Positions 54,999 to 64,000 of a stretch of 64,000 nucleotides of DNA are shown piece after piece. How positions within the stretch are numbered: the stretch's first letter is position 1; each line of letters starts with the position of its first letter. The stretch is from the NCBI RefSeq assembly GCF_905475395.1, contig NC_058342.1, forward strand, positions 9,005,140 through 9,069,139, written 5' to 3'. Source of the DNA: Chrysoperla carnea. Lineage: Eukaryota; Arthropoda; Insecta; Neuroptera; Chrysopidae. The position numbers and the translations under genes are program-made. The notes beneath the pieces were generated by a model. The model was not told the origin of the DNA and searched no databases. It worked only from the letters and a program-made list of their open reading frames with translations.

Positions 54999-56400
54999 GT
55001 GGCTCTTAGGATAGCACAGCTAAATTGTCAGCGGGCTTACGGAGTGATGTGCGACCTGGGAGTCTGGCTTGTCCAGAAACAAGTTAGCATTGCAATCCTC
55101 CAAGAGCCCTATGTGCTGCATGGAGCTGTGAGGGGTTTGCCAGCATGGATGAGGGTCTTGGGTGTTGGTCGTCAGAAGGCTGTTATAGTCGTGTGCGACC
55201 GGGCCCTGGACTGTATGCTGATTGAGCGGTTTTCTACCGAGTGCTGCGCCTGTGCATGGGTCAGCGGTCGGACGGGGCAGTTCTACATTTGTAGAGCATA
55301 CTGCTGGCGGCCGTATTGAGACGGGTGTGGATGTCCTGGACCAGATGGTGCTGGGTTGCCAAGGGCAGCTCATATTGGGAATGGACGCTAATGCCACATC
55401 TGGTTTGTGGTTCAGCAAACTTCTCGACCAAAGGAGACTTAGGTCAGCCATCCGCGACGAGATACTTGAGGAATGGATCGTAACGAGGAACTTACAGGTG
55501 CTTAACGAACCCAATTACGGGTATACCTTTCAAGGCCCCGCGGGAGTAAGTGATATTGACGCCACTCTATATAGTGGCGACTGGCAGCAATGTCAGTTCT
55601 TATGGGAGCCTTACGACGTAGCCCCCAGGATAGCTGGACAGCCTTGGGGTGTGCAGGGTGTGGACTGGGAGGTCTACAGGCATTTCCTGGCTGATTTGGC
55701 GAATGACTATGGTCTTGAAAGGTTTACGGAGCTTGGCGCTGCTGCCAGGCTTTGTGTTCTTTCTGGATGGTTGGAGGAGACAAATGCTGCGTTTCTGAGG
55801 CGTCGACGTACATGGCGCAGGCAGAAGGCCCCCTGGTAGACCCAGGAGCTTTGGCAGCTCAGACGGGGTGTGAATAGGTGCAGAAGACAGTTCCAGCGGG
55901 AAAAAAGGAGAGGTGGTGAGCGATCTCTCCTCCTCGGCAGGGAGTACTCAAGCCGTATGCGAGAGTACTTCAGTGCGTTGGCTGAGGCTAAGCGGAAGGA
56001 CTGGCAGGCGTTCGTGGGTGCGAACTCGGATGACCAGTGGGGTGCGGTTTATAGGGCATGGGAAAACGACTGAAGGAGGTGGGATCCCTGCAGGTAAGTG
56101 ACACCTGGACGTCCACCTGGAGGGAGAGCATCGAAGCTCTTCTGTACGCCTTCTTCCCAGATGCTGCAATTTGCAACAAGCCGGCGATGGAAGTGGCCCC
56201 ACTGGTTCTCGGTCCGAATCCAAGTCATGACCTAGAAGCTGTGTATGATGTGGATGAGCTGGAGCTGCCAGTTTTGAAGACGGGGAGGGGTAAATCCCCC
56301 GGACTAGACCTTGTCCCTGCCGAAATGATATGTGCTTGTGGGAGTCGGTCCCCCTCTTCCTTAAGGCGCTTTTCGACGAATGCCTAAGTAAGGGTACCTT
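54999..56400 (+). pseudogene. R1-like 2 ORF2 endonuclease and RT start, frame-broken
   Basis: The endonuclease starts RIAQLNCQRAYGVMCDLGVW with ILQEPYVLHGAVRGLPAWMR. It shifts frame near 55230-55320 and continues LILGMDANATSGLWFSKLLD and GVSDIDATLYSGDW. A second shift follows near 55840. 55870-56387 holds linker and the RT start (LPVLKTGRGKSPGLDLVPAE). No ATG exists at the start in this copy (GTG at 54999). Confidence 0.8.
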
Positions 56401-56475
56401 TCCGCGTGTGTGGAAAATGACCAGGGTAGTTGCACTACCCAAAGGGCCGGATAAGCCACTCAGTGACCCCCGGTC

Positions 56476-56513
<38 letters not shown>
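56476..56513 (+). repeat. (TAA)n microsatellite, left of Dong-like LINE
   Basis: About 38 bases of perfect ATA/TAA repeat directly follow the interrupted R1-like 2 sequence GGTCATA and directly precede the Dong-like element. Confidence 0.95.
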
Positions 56514-59500
56514 CCCCCACGGGGACAACTGGTAGCCCTAGTTGTTCGGGAATTGGCGCTCCCGGGACCCGAGCCAACCCACTTATGATGGTGAATAAAA
56601 GGATTAAAAGCCTCGGAAAACAGCCGCTGCCTGGGGGTTATCGCCAGGGCACATCTGGAGCCACCGCTGGATGTGACAGTATGCGACCCGGTGGTGATGG
56701 GTTGATGATCAGGCGGCCACCCATCACCAAAGAAGCTACAGCCGACGACGGACGAGACACCCGTGATGATTTGCCTGTGGATGTTCCATTACCGCAAACG
56801 GAAATGGCCACCGCAGACAATTCTTCCAGGAGACGCATGAAGTGGACAGACGAAATGAATCAGTTCATACTGCGAACCTACCTGGAAGTGACCCGACTTG
56901 AACAGGATAAAACCGGATACAGACAAAAACTATACCAAAAATTCACACAAAAATACACAAAGCTTACACACATCACAGAACAGCGACTCGCCGATCAACG
57001 CCGGACAATTATCACACATACACTCATTCCCCTTACAATACAAAATCAAATTAGACAACAAGTTCACCACCAAATACACACCATACACAACACAGGCATA
57101 ATACACATGGACACACAGACAACACAAACAGCCGAAAATAACAATAGTAACAATAGCAACGATAACACATCCATCACACATATCCAAAACTCACTTAACA
57201 CTGCATTGGCGGAATTCACAAATTTAGACCCCACACAGAAACACAAACTACCAAAACTACACCATTCACGCAATCTCACCAACATAGTCAACACGCTTAA
57301 CAATTACATTTTACCACAATACTTATCACAGGACACAACATTTACAGATTTACACAACATCATTTACTGCGGAGCTGTTGCAGCAGTTAGGTGTAATGGT
57401 CTCAAGGTAACATCACCCTTAAACATACGAAACACACGCACTTCACAAACACGCGTACCGGCTTGGGAAAAGCGTTTAAATTCTCGTATTACGAGTATAA
57501 GGCGGGACCTAGGCCGGATCACACAATACATACAAGGAACGCGTACACAAAAACTCACCAAACACATACAAAACATCAAAACAACATACAGAATACACTC
57601 CAAATACGATGTACATAACACCGCTCTAGAGGAATTTAGGGATACCCTACACCAAAAACTCACTGTATACTCTACACGACTCAAACGATACAAAGCTGCA
57701 CACAAACGAAAAATACACAACACTCAATTCCAATACAACCAAAAGTTTTTCTACCGATCACTCACACACAACAACACACCACAGCACGATACACAACCAC
57801 CCACAGAACACTCACTTTTTACATATTGGTCTGGTCTTTGGTCCGAGGAAGTTCAGCACAATGTTGAAACCTGTTGGATCGGAGACGAAATCCACAAAAC
57901 AAACAACATTACACTCATGACAAAAACAACAATTACTACAAAAGACATACAAAACGCTACACAACACTTACACAATTGGAAGAGCCCTGGCGTGGATCAA
58001 ATACACAACTATTGGCTGAAACACTTTACATGCACACACGAACACCTCGCAAGACATTTTACAAAATTCATACAACACCCTCACACAACACCTCCTTTTC
58101 TAATGAAGGGCATCACTTATATGATACCGAAGGATAACGATGCAATAAATCCAACAAAATACAGACCCATCACATGTCTATCTACACTATACAAGTTAAT
58201 CACTTCATGCATCACACAAAAAATTTACACACACATTACAGACAACAACATTCTCGTAGAGGAGCAAAAGGGCTGTCGGAAACTATCAAGAGGTTGTAAG
58301 GAGCAACTCATTATAGACTCGGTGGTGACCGAACAGGCCAAACACAACAACAGAAGCATGTACACAGCTTACATAGATTACAAAAAAGCATTTGATTCCG
58401 TGCCGCATTCCTGGCTTCAGAGAGTATTGAATTTATACAAAATTGACGAACACATTATACAATTTTTAACACACGCCATGTCGTTATGGACAACCACTCT
58501 AAATTTAACACACAATAGCACGACCATCACCACAGATACCATACACATTAGACGAGGTATCTTCCAGGGAGACTCATTGAGCCCCCTTTGGTTCTGTCTC
58601 GCTCTTAATCCACTATCACATATACTCACAGATTCGGGATGCGGTTTCAAGGTAAAGTTCGACAAAGAATTCCATAAAATATCTCACCTTTTTTACATAG
58701 ATGACTTGAAACTGTATGCCTCCACACAAACACAATTAACACATTTAATGCGACTGACTGAAATATTCTCTGCTGACATCCGGATGGAATTCGGTACTGA
58801 CAAATGCAAAACACAACACATACATGCTGACCCAGGAACGCCTGTTTTATTTGACCTGCAAAATGGTGGTGTCATTAGCCCCATGGAGGAGGGACAATTT
58901 TACAGCTATCTTGGTGTGCTGCAATCACAAGGCATCCCACACACAGATATAAAACAAACACTTACACAACACTACATACAAAGAATTCAAAACATACTCA
59001 AAAGTGGTCTTGATGGTAGAAATACCGTTAGAGCCATCAACACATACGCTACACCATTTCTCACATATTCCTTCGGAATCATAAAGTGGACAAACACAGA
59101 CATTAAAAACATACAAATTAAAACACGAACAATCATGAAAAAACACAGAATACACCACATACACTCATCATCAGCCAGGTTGGTTTTACCACGGTCTTTA
59201 GGAGGACGTGGTCTCACAGATATCCAACTATTACACGATCGCCAGCTCCATATCCTACGCGAGTACTTCCAATCTAAAACACACACATCACACTTACACA
59301 ATGCCATAACATCCGCAGACAAGTCATACACGCCACTTAACATGCACACAACACAACACTCTCTTCCACCAACCAAAACACAACACACATCCACAAACAT
59401 GCAGACATGGAAAACGAAGGTTTTACATGGAAGGTATTTTCATGAGCTTAGTCACGACTGTATTGACCGAGAGGCTTCGCAAGCCTGGTTGACCAAGTGT

Positions 59501-61044
59501 AATATCTTTCCGGAAACCGAGGGCTTCATGTTTGCAATACAGGATCAAATCATACATACACTGAATTACAAAAAACACATACTCAAAGACAACGCACAAC
59601 AAACAGACCTATGTCGGCAATGTCGACAAAAACCAGAAACAATACAACACATTACATCAGCATGCTCACGTCTTACCCAAACAGATTACAAACACAGACA
59701 CGATCAGGTAGCAAAAATAATACACCAAAAACTCGCCATAAAACACAAACTCACAACAGACAACTCACCATACTACAAATACACTCCATCTTCAATTCTC
59801 GAAAACAACACGCACAAATTATATTGGGATAGAACAATTATCACAGACAAGGCGGTACACTACAACAGGCCAGACATTACACTTATACACAAACACACAA
59901 AAACCACATTCCTCATAGACATTGCAGTACCCAACACACACAACCTTCAGTCTACACACACTGAAAAACTAACAAAATACACCGATCTAGCTGTCGATCT
60001 GAGGAATCAATGGAAAATGACAACAGTTGTTGTCGTTCCGGTGATACTAAGCTCAATAGGCGTCATACCAACAACACTTCACAACAGTCTGCATACACTT
60101 GAACTACACAAAAACACATACATACAATTACAAAAGGCAGTTATAATTAATACTTGCCGTATAGTGAGAAAGTTTCTCTCTATGGGACACAGCACTCTCC
60201 AAACACAAACATTAACCACAGCTCAACAAACAACAACAAACACAACATACTCTCCGACCAATGCAAACACACTCATGCCAAACACGGAAACTTCACACCA
60301 GCACCCACACAACACACAGTTACACACACAAAACATAACGCAAGAAATATACCCGACACAACACAGCACATCTACAACAACACTCACACACGCAACATCA
60401 GCACATTCTCCAAACCAAACACAAAACAATACACAAGAAACAAACTCATCACAACACAACATCATTACTTACACTTCAACAGCACTCATACACGCACCAC
60501 CCCCACTTTATCGAAACGAAACACATAACACACCACCCATTGCTCGGTTAACAAGCCTCACACAAGATCAAATATCAAGACCATCAGATGTCTCAAACAA
60601 AACACAAAACACTTCACAAGAAACACAACATAGTATAACTTTATTAACCACAACACCCATACACGTACCACCACCAATAAATCAAAACCTCACACAAAAC
60701 ACTTCACCCATTGTAAGACTCACAAGACTCACACATGGCCAAATTGCACACTATTCAAAACCGACGGAGAACGTCCCAATCGCTCATCGAACGCGAAAGC
60801 GAGCACAACACAATACAACACCACACACATCACCCAAAAGGCGAGGTCGCTGAACACAATAAACATACATACATTTATACACACCACAAGAACAAAAATA
60901 CCCTCACAAATATACACGCACACTCACACACATTCTCCGGTTCACATGACAGACCAGAAGAAGGAAAAAACAGTTTACCGTCACTTGACTGTGTCCGTGC
61001 GGTAAACTAAATCGGGCTCAGCCCTGCTATGAAATAGATGAGAC
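56514..61044 (+). mobile_element. Dong/R4-like LINE inserted in a TAA repeat
   Basis: A non-LTR element with one long ORF, a 71-base 5' leader and a short 3' UTR (60854-61044). It is bordered on both sides by TAA repeats (56476-56513 and 61045-61059). A single ORF with N-terminal Myb-like segment, central RT and C-terminal restriction-like endonuclease is the layout of the R4/Dong group. Dong elements of that group are known for TAA-repeat targets. The ORF is unbroken, so the element may be competent. Confidence 0.85.
56585..60853 (+). CDS. Dong/R4-like LINE polyprotein: Myb-like, RT, restriction-like endonuclease
   Basis: A 1,422-codon ORF. Residues about 83-140 form a Myb-like DNA-binding segment (MKWTDEMNQFILRTYLEV, then LADQRRTI). 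RT motifs are HNWKSPGVDQIHNYWLKHF, KYRPITCLSTLYKLITSCIT, YIDYKKAFDSVPHSWLQRVL, GIFQGDSLSPLWFCLALNPL and the catalytic FYIDDLKLYA (YIDD at about 703). The C-terminal zinc-binding motif is about 1008-1026 (LCRQCRQ, IQHITSAC). The endonuclease core is about 1093-1115 (RPDITLIHK, FLIDIAVP). An unusual Thr/His/Asn-rich tail of about 230 residues follows, with repeated PPxARLTSLTQDQI-like units and a basic end (RTRKRAQ, SPKRRGR). Codon use is heavily biased to A and C on this strand. The start is the first ATG of the frame. Confidence 0.9.
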   Translation: MMVNKRIKSLGKQPLPGGYRQGTSGATAGCDSMRPGGDGLMIRRPPITKEATADDGRDTRDDLPVDVPLPQTEMATADNSSRRRMKWTDEMNQFILRTYLEVTRLEQDKTGYRQKLYQKFTQKYTKLTHITEQRLADQRRTIITHTLIPLTIQNQIRQQVHHQIHTIHNTGIIHMDTQTTQTAENNNSNNSNDNTSITHIQNSLNTALAEFTNLDPTQKHKLPKLHHSRNLTNIVNTLNNYILPQYLSQDTTFTDLHNIIYCGAVAAVRCNGLKVTSPLNIRNTRTSQTRVPAWEKRLNSRITSIRRDLGRITQYIQGTRTQKLTKHIQNIKTTYRIHSKYDVHNTALEEFRDTLHQKLTVYSTRLKRYKAAHKRKIHNTQFQYNQKFFYRSLTHNNTPQHDTQPPTEHSLFTYWSGLWSEEVQHNVETCWIGDEIHKTNNITLMTKTTITTKDIQNATQHLHNWKSPGVDQIHNYWLKHFTCTHEHLARHFTKFIQHPHTTPPFLMKGITYMIPKDNDAINPTKYRPITCLSTLYKLITSCITQKIYTHITDNNILVEEQKGCRKLSRGCKEQLIIDSVVTEQAKHNNRSMYTAYIDYKKAFDSVPHSWLQRVLNLYKIDEHIIQFLTHAMSLWTTTLNLTHNSTTITTDTIHIRRGIFQGDSLSPLWFCLALNPLSHILTDSGCGFKVKFDKEFHKISHLFYIDDLKLYASTQTQLTHLMRLTEIFSADIRMEFGTDKCKTQHIHADPGTPVLFDLQNGGVISPMEEGQFYSYLGVLQSQGIPHTDIKQTLTQHYIQRIQNILKSGLDGRNTVRAINTYATPFLTYSFGIIKWTNTDIKNIQIKTRTIMKKHRIHHIHSSSARLVLPRSLGGRGLTDIQLLHDRQLHILREYFQSKTHTSHLHNAITSADKSYTPLNMHTTQHSLPPTKTQHTSTNMQTWKTKVLHGRYFHELSHDCIDREASQAWLTKCNIFPETEGFMFAIQDQIIHTLNYKKHILKDNAQQTDLCRQCRQKPETIQHITSACSRLTQTDYKHRHDQVAKIIHQKLAIKHKLTTDNSPYYKYTPSSILENNTHKLYWDRTIITDKAVHYNRPDITLIHKHTKTTFLIDIAVPNTHNLQSTHTEKLTKYTDLAVDLRNQWKMTTVVVVPVILSSIGVIPTTLHNSLHTLELHKNTYIQLQKAVIINTCRIVRKFLSMGHSTLQTQTLTTAQQTTTNTTYSPTNANTLMPNTETSHQHPHNTQLHTQNITQEIYPTQHSTSTTTLTHATSAHSPNQTQNNTQETNSSQHNIITYTSTALIHAPPPLYRNETHNTPPIARLTSLTQDQISRPSDVSNKTQNTSQETQHSITLLTTTPIHVPPPINQNLTQNTSPIVRLTRLTHGQIAHYSKPTENVPIAHRTRKRAQHNTTPHTSPKRRGR

Positions 61045-62914
61045 AATAATAATAATAAACTTTATTGTCAATTTTGATCATTACAAATGATTTAAGATAG
61101 TGGCATAGTACAAAGAGAACAATCAAATAAGTTTATATACATCATACACTGCTTTTTCCAGCCGATACACTTTTAGTTTACTTCTGAATCCACTCACTGT
61201 TGTACAGTTTTTCATTTCATCGGGAAGGCTGTTATATAGTTGTACTACAATGTACATTGGCTTCTTTTCATATAGAACTAAATTGTGCACATCATTTCGT
61301 ATATCGCCTCCACTTCGTGTTGGATAGTTGTGAAACATGTTGTTGTAAGCAAGATTAGCGAGGTTATCCCTAACAAGCATAATGCCTTCGAAAGCAAAGA
61401 TGCTTGGAAGATTTTTTTATCCTTAAAAACAGCTACACAACTTTCAGCACCCTTCAAACCTGCCAAAACTCTAACAATTTTCTTTTGGATTTTGAAGACT
61501 CTCTCTGCAGATGGTGAGAGTCCCCAGAACATTATACCATATTTAAGTCTTGAGTAAACCTGAGCGTAATAGAAAAGCAACGGCGAATCTTCGTTTACAG
61601 CATGCTTTAAAATCCTCATCTGATAGCATGCAGAGCTAAGTTTCTTAGTTAGAATATTACATTGACTTTCCCATTTCAGTCCACATTCTAGTTCAATTCC
61701 TAAGAATCTCAATGACTTGGTCTTGTTCATCATCCGAGTGTTTATTTAAAAATTCAAGTCTATTGTAGTTTTACATTTTCTTGTTGAGAAGACCATATAA
61801 TTGGTCTTCTCAACATTTAAATATAATTTGTTTTCATTGAACCACTCAACCATCTGGCTCATTACATAGTTCGTGTTATGCTGTAGATCGTTTACATTAT
61901 CACCAGAAACAATTCAGGATACATCATCTACATACATTACAATATTATTTCTCACATATAGTCAATAATATAAATTAAGAACATTAATGGCCCCAACGTG
62001 CTGCCTTGTGGAACGCCCATGGCAACAGGTTGTGCCTTAGACAACTGATCGTCCCAATCAACATACTGAGTTCTATCACTCAAGTAATTAGATTATACGC
62101 AGTGCCTCGAATGCCGTATTTGTAGAGTTTTGCAAGTAGTATTCCGTGTGTCACACAATCAAAAGCCTTGCTTAGTTCGCAGAATATACCCGCAGTAAGT
62201 TGTTTGCGGTCTAATGATTCTATTATGGTATCGTAGAGTGATAGAATAGCAGTACTTGTTGATCGGTTTTCGATAAAACCATGTTGTACTTTACTGATAA
62301 CATTACACTCAGTCATAAAATTGATTATTTTATTTGCCAAAATTTTTTCTAAAACTTTAGTTATGGATGATATAAGTGAAATTGGTCTATAATTGGCTTG
62401 ATTGTTAGTGTCCCCCTTTTTGAATCTAGGCTTAACAATTGATATTTTCAAGATATCCGGATATACACCAGCTGTAAGTACAGAATTTATTAGCTCTGTG
62501 AGGCAGCATACAAAAAATTCTCCGAACTCTTTTATGAAGTTGTTCGAGATATTATCAATACCACTTGAAAAAGAGTTTTTCAGGTTATTCACGGCATTAC
62601 TGACTTCTTGTTCCGAAACTGGCCTCAGAAATATTGTTCGGTTATTTACTGGTATGTGATTAAATAACACTGGACTTGGTGGTATCAACTTGATAACATT
62701 ATTCGGCTGGTTAGCAAAATAGTTATTAAAGGCATTAGCTGTTAATGAATTTGTTTTGCCCTTACTATTTTTGTTGGGTGCAGTCATATTTTTGATAATT
62801 ACCCAAGCTTCTTTCGCTTTATTATCCGCAGATGAAATTCGATTGCTAAAATGCTCAATTCTAGTTATTTTAACAAGCTTTCTATTTATTTTTTTTAAAT
62901 TTTTATACTCGGCC
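61045..62914 (-). mobile_element. 5'-truncated minus-strand LINE with TAA-repeat tail
   Basis: A non-LTR RT remnant whose 3' end is at the left. In element orientation it ends AATAAAGTTTATTATTATT. The 5' end is truncated inside ORF2 at about 62914. It interrupts R1-like 2, with GGTCATA (56472-56478) and GGCCATA (62911-62917) as a probable 7-bp target duplication with one mismatch. The Dong-like element later inserted into its TAA tail. CR1/jockey-like RT motifs are visible; the clade is uncertain. Confidence 0.82.
61123..62914 (-). pseudogene. Truncated LINE ORF2, RT and C-terminal region
   Basis: The minus strand from 62914 reads ADNKAKEAWVIIKNMTAPN, NLKNSFSSGIDNISNNFIKE, NYRPISLISSITKVLEKILA, QHGFIENRSTSTAILSLYDT and GIFCELSKAFDCVTHGILLA. 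It stops near 62080. Shifted frames continue AMGVPQGSTLGPLMFL, NNIVMYVDDVS (catalytic box) and KSLRFLGIELECGLKWESQC, then YYAQVYSRLKYGIMFWG and the C-terminus near 61123. Stops near 61730, 61915 and 62085 break it. The endonuclease and ORF1 are absent. Confidence 0.83.
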
Positions 62915-64000
62915 ATATAGACCAATCAGTCTGCTGAGTGGTATTGGAAAGGTACTCGAAAGAATGATGGTTGGCAGACTTGAGGCTGCCATCGGGGATG
63001 GGTGGAACGACTCACAATTCGGGTTTCGTGCTGGGAGATCCACGGAAGATGCCTTGTAACGGGTGAGTGATATTCTCCATCACGAACGGCGGAAGTATAT
63101 GCTGGGGGCTTTGTCGACTTCAGAAATGCTTTCAGTTGTCTCTACTGGGAAGCGGTAATGCGGAGATTAGTGGAAGTCGGCGTTGGAGAAGCAGATCTCC
63201 GAATGTGGCAGAACTACTTTAAGGACCGTTACGCGTGCGCCACTAATATGAATGAGGAGATATGGATGAAGCTCACGAGGGGATGCCCACAGGGCTCAAT
63301 TGCTGGCCCAATATTGTGGAACCTGGCCATGAATGAGCTTCTCACCACTTTGCAGAACAATTATGTCAGAGTCGTGGCGACGATCTTTTGATCATTGTTG
63401 AAGGTAGTTCCAGGCGTGCGCTGGAAACTACTGTTGGAGAAATAATGGAGCCAGTTTATAACTGGGGATGACGGGTTGGAGCGGAAGTGTCGGATAGTAA
63501 GACAGTCTGCATGCTCCTGTGGGGAAGGTTAGACCCGGAACGTCGCAGTATGCGGGTGATCGTGGGAGGGGAGACCAAACGCATCTCCGGGGTTGGACAA
63601 GTGGTCTACCTCGTAGTTACACTTAGTATTGGGATGAGTTTGGTAGCCCTCCTGAGAGCAATCAGGCCCAAAGTGGTTAAGTGCATGGCCATAATATCGA
63701 GGGTCACAGGGAGTGTAGAATTCAAACGAGGTCTGCCCGAATCCTTATTAGAGGTTGGGTGGAGGCAGCTGCGCTTTATGGTGCAGCTGGCTGGTGTGAG
63801 TGTCTCAGACTTCAGAGCGCCCGTCTTGTGCTTGGGGCGGCACAGCGGGTTGTTCTCTATGGGGCACTCAGGGTGTGTAGGACGGTCTCGACCGAGCCCC
63901 TTCAGGCGCTCGGTGGGATGCTTCCCTGGGACCTCGAAGTATTGAGGAGGGCATGCTTCTTCAAACTTAGAAGGGGTTACCACTTTGGGGAGCTTGATTT
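62915..64000 (+). mobile_element. R1-clade LINE 2, right part, cut by window end
   Basis: RT continues from 62917: YRPISLLSGIGKVLERMMVG and DSQFGFRAGRSTEDAL, then a stop near 63058. The next box is damaged (near 63100-63130). It continues VGEADLRMWQNYFKDRYACA and LTRGCPQGSIAGPILWNLAM (63158-63391). The YADD region is lost to a stop near 63390 (a shifted frame reads DDLLIIVEGSSRRALE). The C-terminal region follows (SMRVIVGGETKRISGVGQVV, VEFKRGLPESLLEVGWRQLR). The element runs past the window. Confidence 0.8.

Larger units (their letters stand above)
53030..56475 (+). mobile_element. R1-clade LINE 2, left part
   Basis: A GC-rich non-LTR element starting with a 5' UTR (about 53030-53800), then ORF1 and ORF2 endonuclease, reaching RT (GTFPRVWKMTRVVALPKGPD then DPRS). 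At 56476 it is interrupted; the next RT residues, YRPISLLSGIGKVLERMMVG, follow at about 62917. It lies right after the end of R1-like 1, so the two are in tandem. The exact 5' boundary is uncertain. Confidence 0.83.

Noticed and set aside
55948..56577. Minus-strand ORF with a poly-Tyr run
   Set aside because: It is the antisense of R1-like 2 and of the TAA microsatellite.
57364..59400. Several long minus-strand ORFs under the Dong-like gene
   Set aside because: Shadows caused by the ACA/CAC-rich coding strand, which gives Cys/Val-rich antisense frames without stops.

Overview
This window is a eukaryotic, very AT-rich repeat block. It contains no convincing host protein-coding gene. It holds one decayed ribosomal RNA transcription unit (18S, ITS1, 5.8S, ITS2, partial 28S, all on +) embedded in nested retrotransposons. 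The transposon set (BEL/Pao, CsRn1-like Ty3/gypsy, copia, Penelope-like, R1-clade, Dong/R4-like and jockey-like LINEs) is typical of an arthropod. The 5.8S resembles insect, perhaps hymenopteran, 5.8S. The AT-rich rRNA expansion segments fit a lineage with AT-biased rDNA; this taxonomic reading is inference.

Layout. 1-674: 5' part of a Penelope-like element (-), cut by the window start. About 1180-3525 and 17400-18410: two halves of one broken BEL/Pao element (+), now separated by about 14 kb of later insertions. Those include two complete LTR elements: gypsy-1 (4333-9216, -; 468-bp LTRs; tRNA-Trp primer site; 4-bp target duplication) and gypsy-2 (9851-16636, +; 1046-bp LTRs; initiator-tRNA-Met primer site; 4-bp target duplication). 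18411-20720 is non-coding with degenerate repeats. 20722-21015 is a two-part repeat module whose halves recur near the rDNA. 21072-26337 is a large inverted repeat with tRNA-like outer ends; its left arm was split by an apparently intact jockey-like LINE (21125-25799, 17-bp target duplication). 26340-31690 is a rearranged copia family with its 5' half on + and its 3' half on -.

31867-34537 is AT-rich spacer with sub-repeats. 34538-36248 is an 18S copy lacking several universally conserved blocks. 36249-39208 is ITS1 with a very long perfect hairpin. 39209-39360 is 5.8S. 39361-40223 is ITS2 carrying an interspersed repeat. 40224-42139 is a deleted 28S that stops at a sharp junction with an R1-clade LINE.

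42140-64000 is a comparatively GC-rich R1-clade tract. R1-like element 1 (42140-47914, resuming at 52834) is interrupted by a probable solo LTR (45133-46278) and by a minus-strand LINE (47915-52822). R1-like element 2 (about 53030-56475, resuming at about 62915 and running off the window) is interrupted inside its RT by a minus-strand LINE with a TAA-repeat tail (61045-62914). Into that tail a Dong/R4-like element with an unbroken 1,422-codon ORF (56514-61044) has inserted. The genes here do not form a pathway; they are self-mobilising units, most of them broken. The best candidates for intact coding capacity are the jockey-like LINE at 21125-25799 and the Dong-like LINE at 56514-61044.
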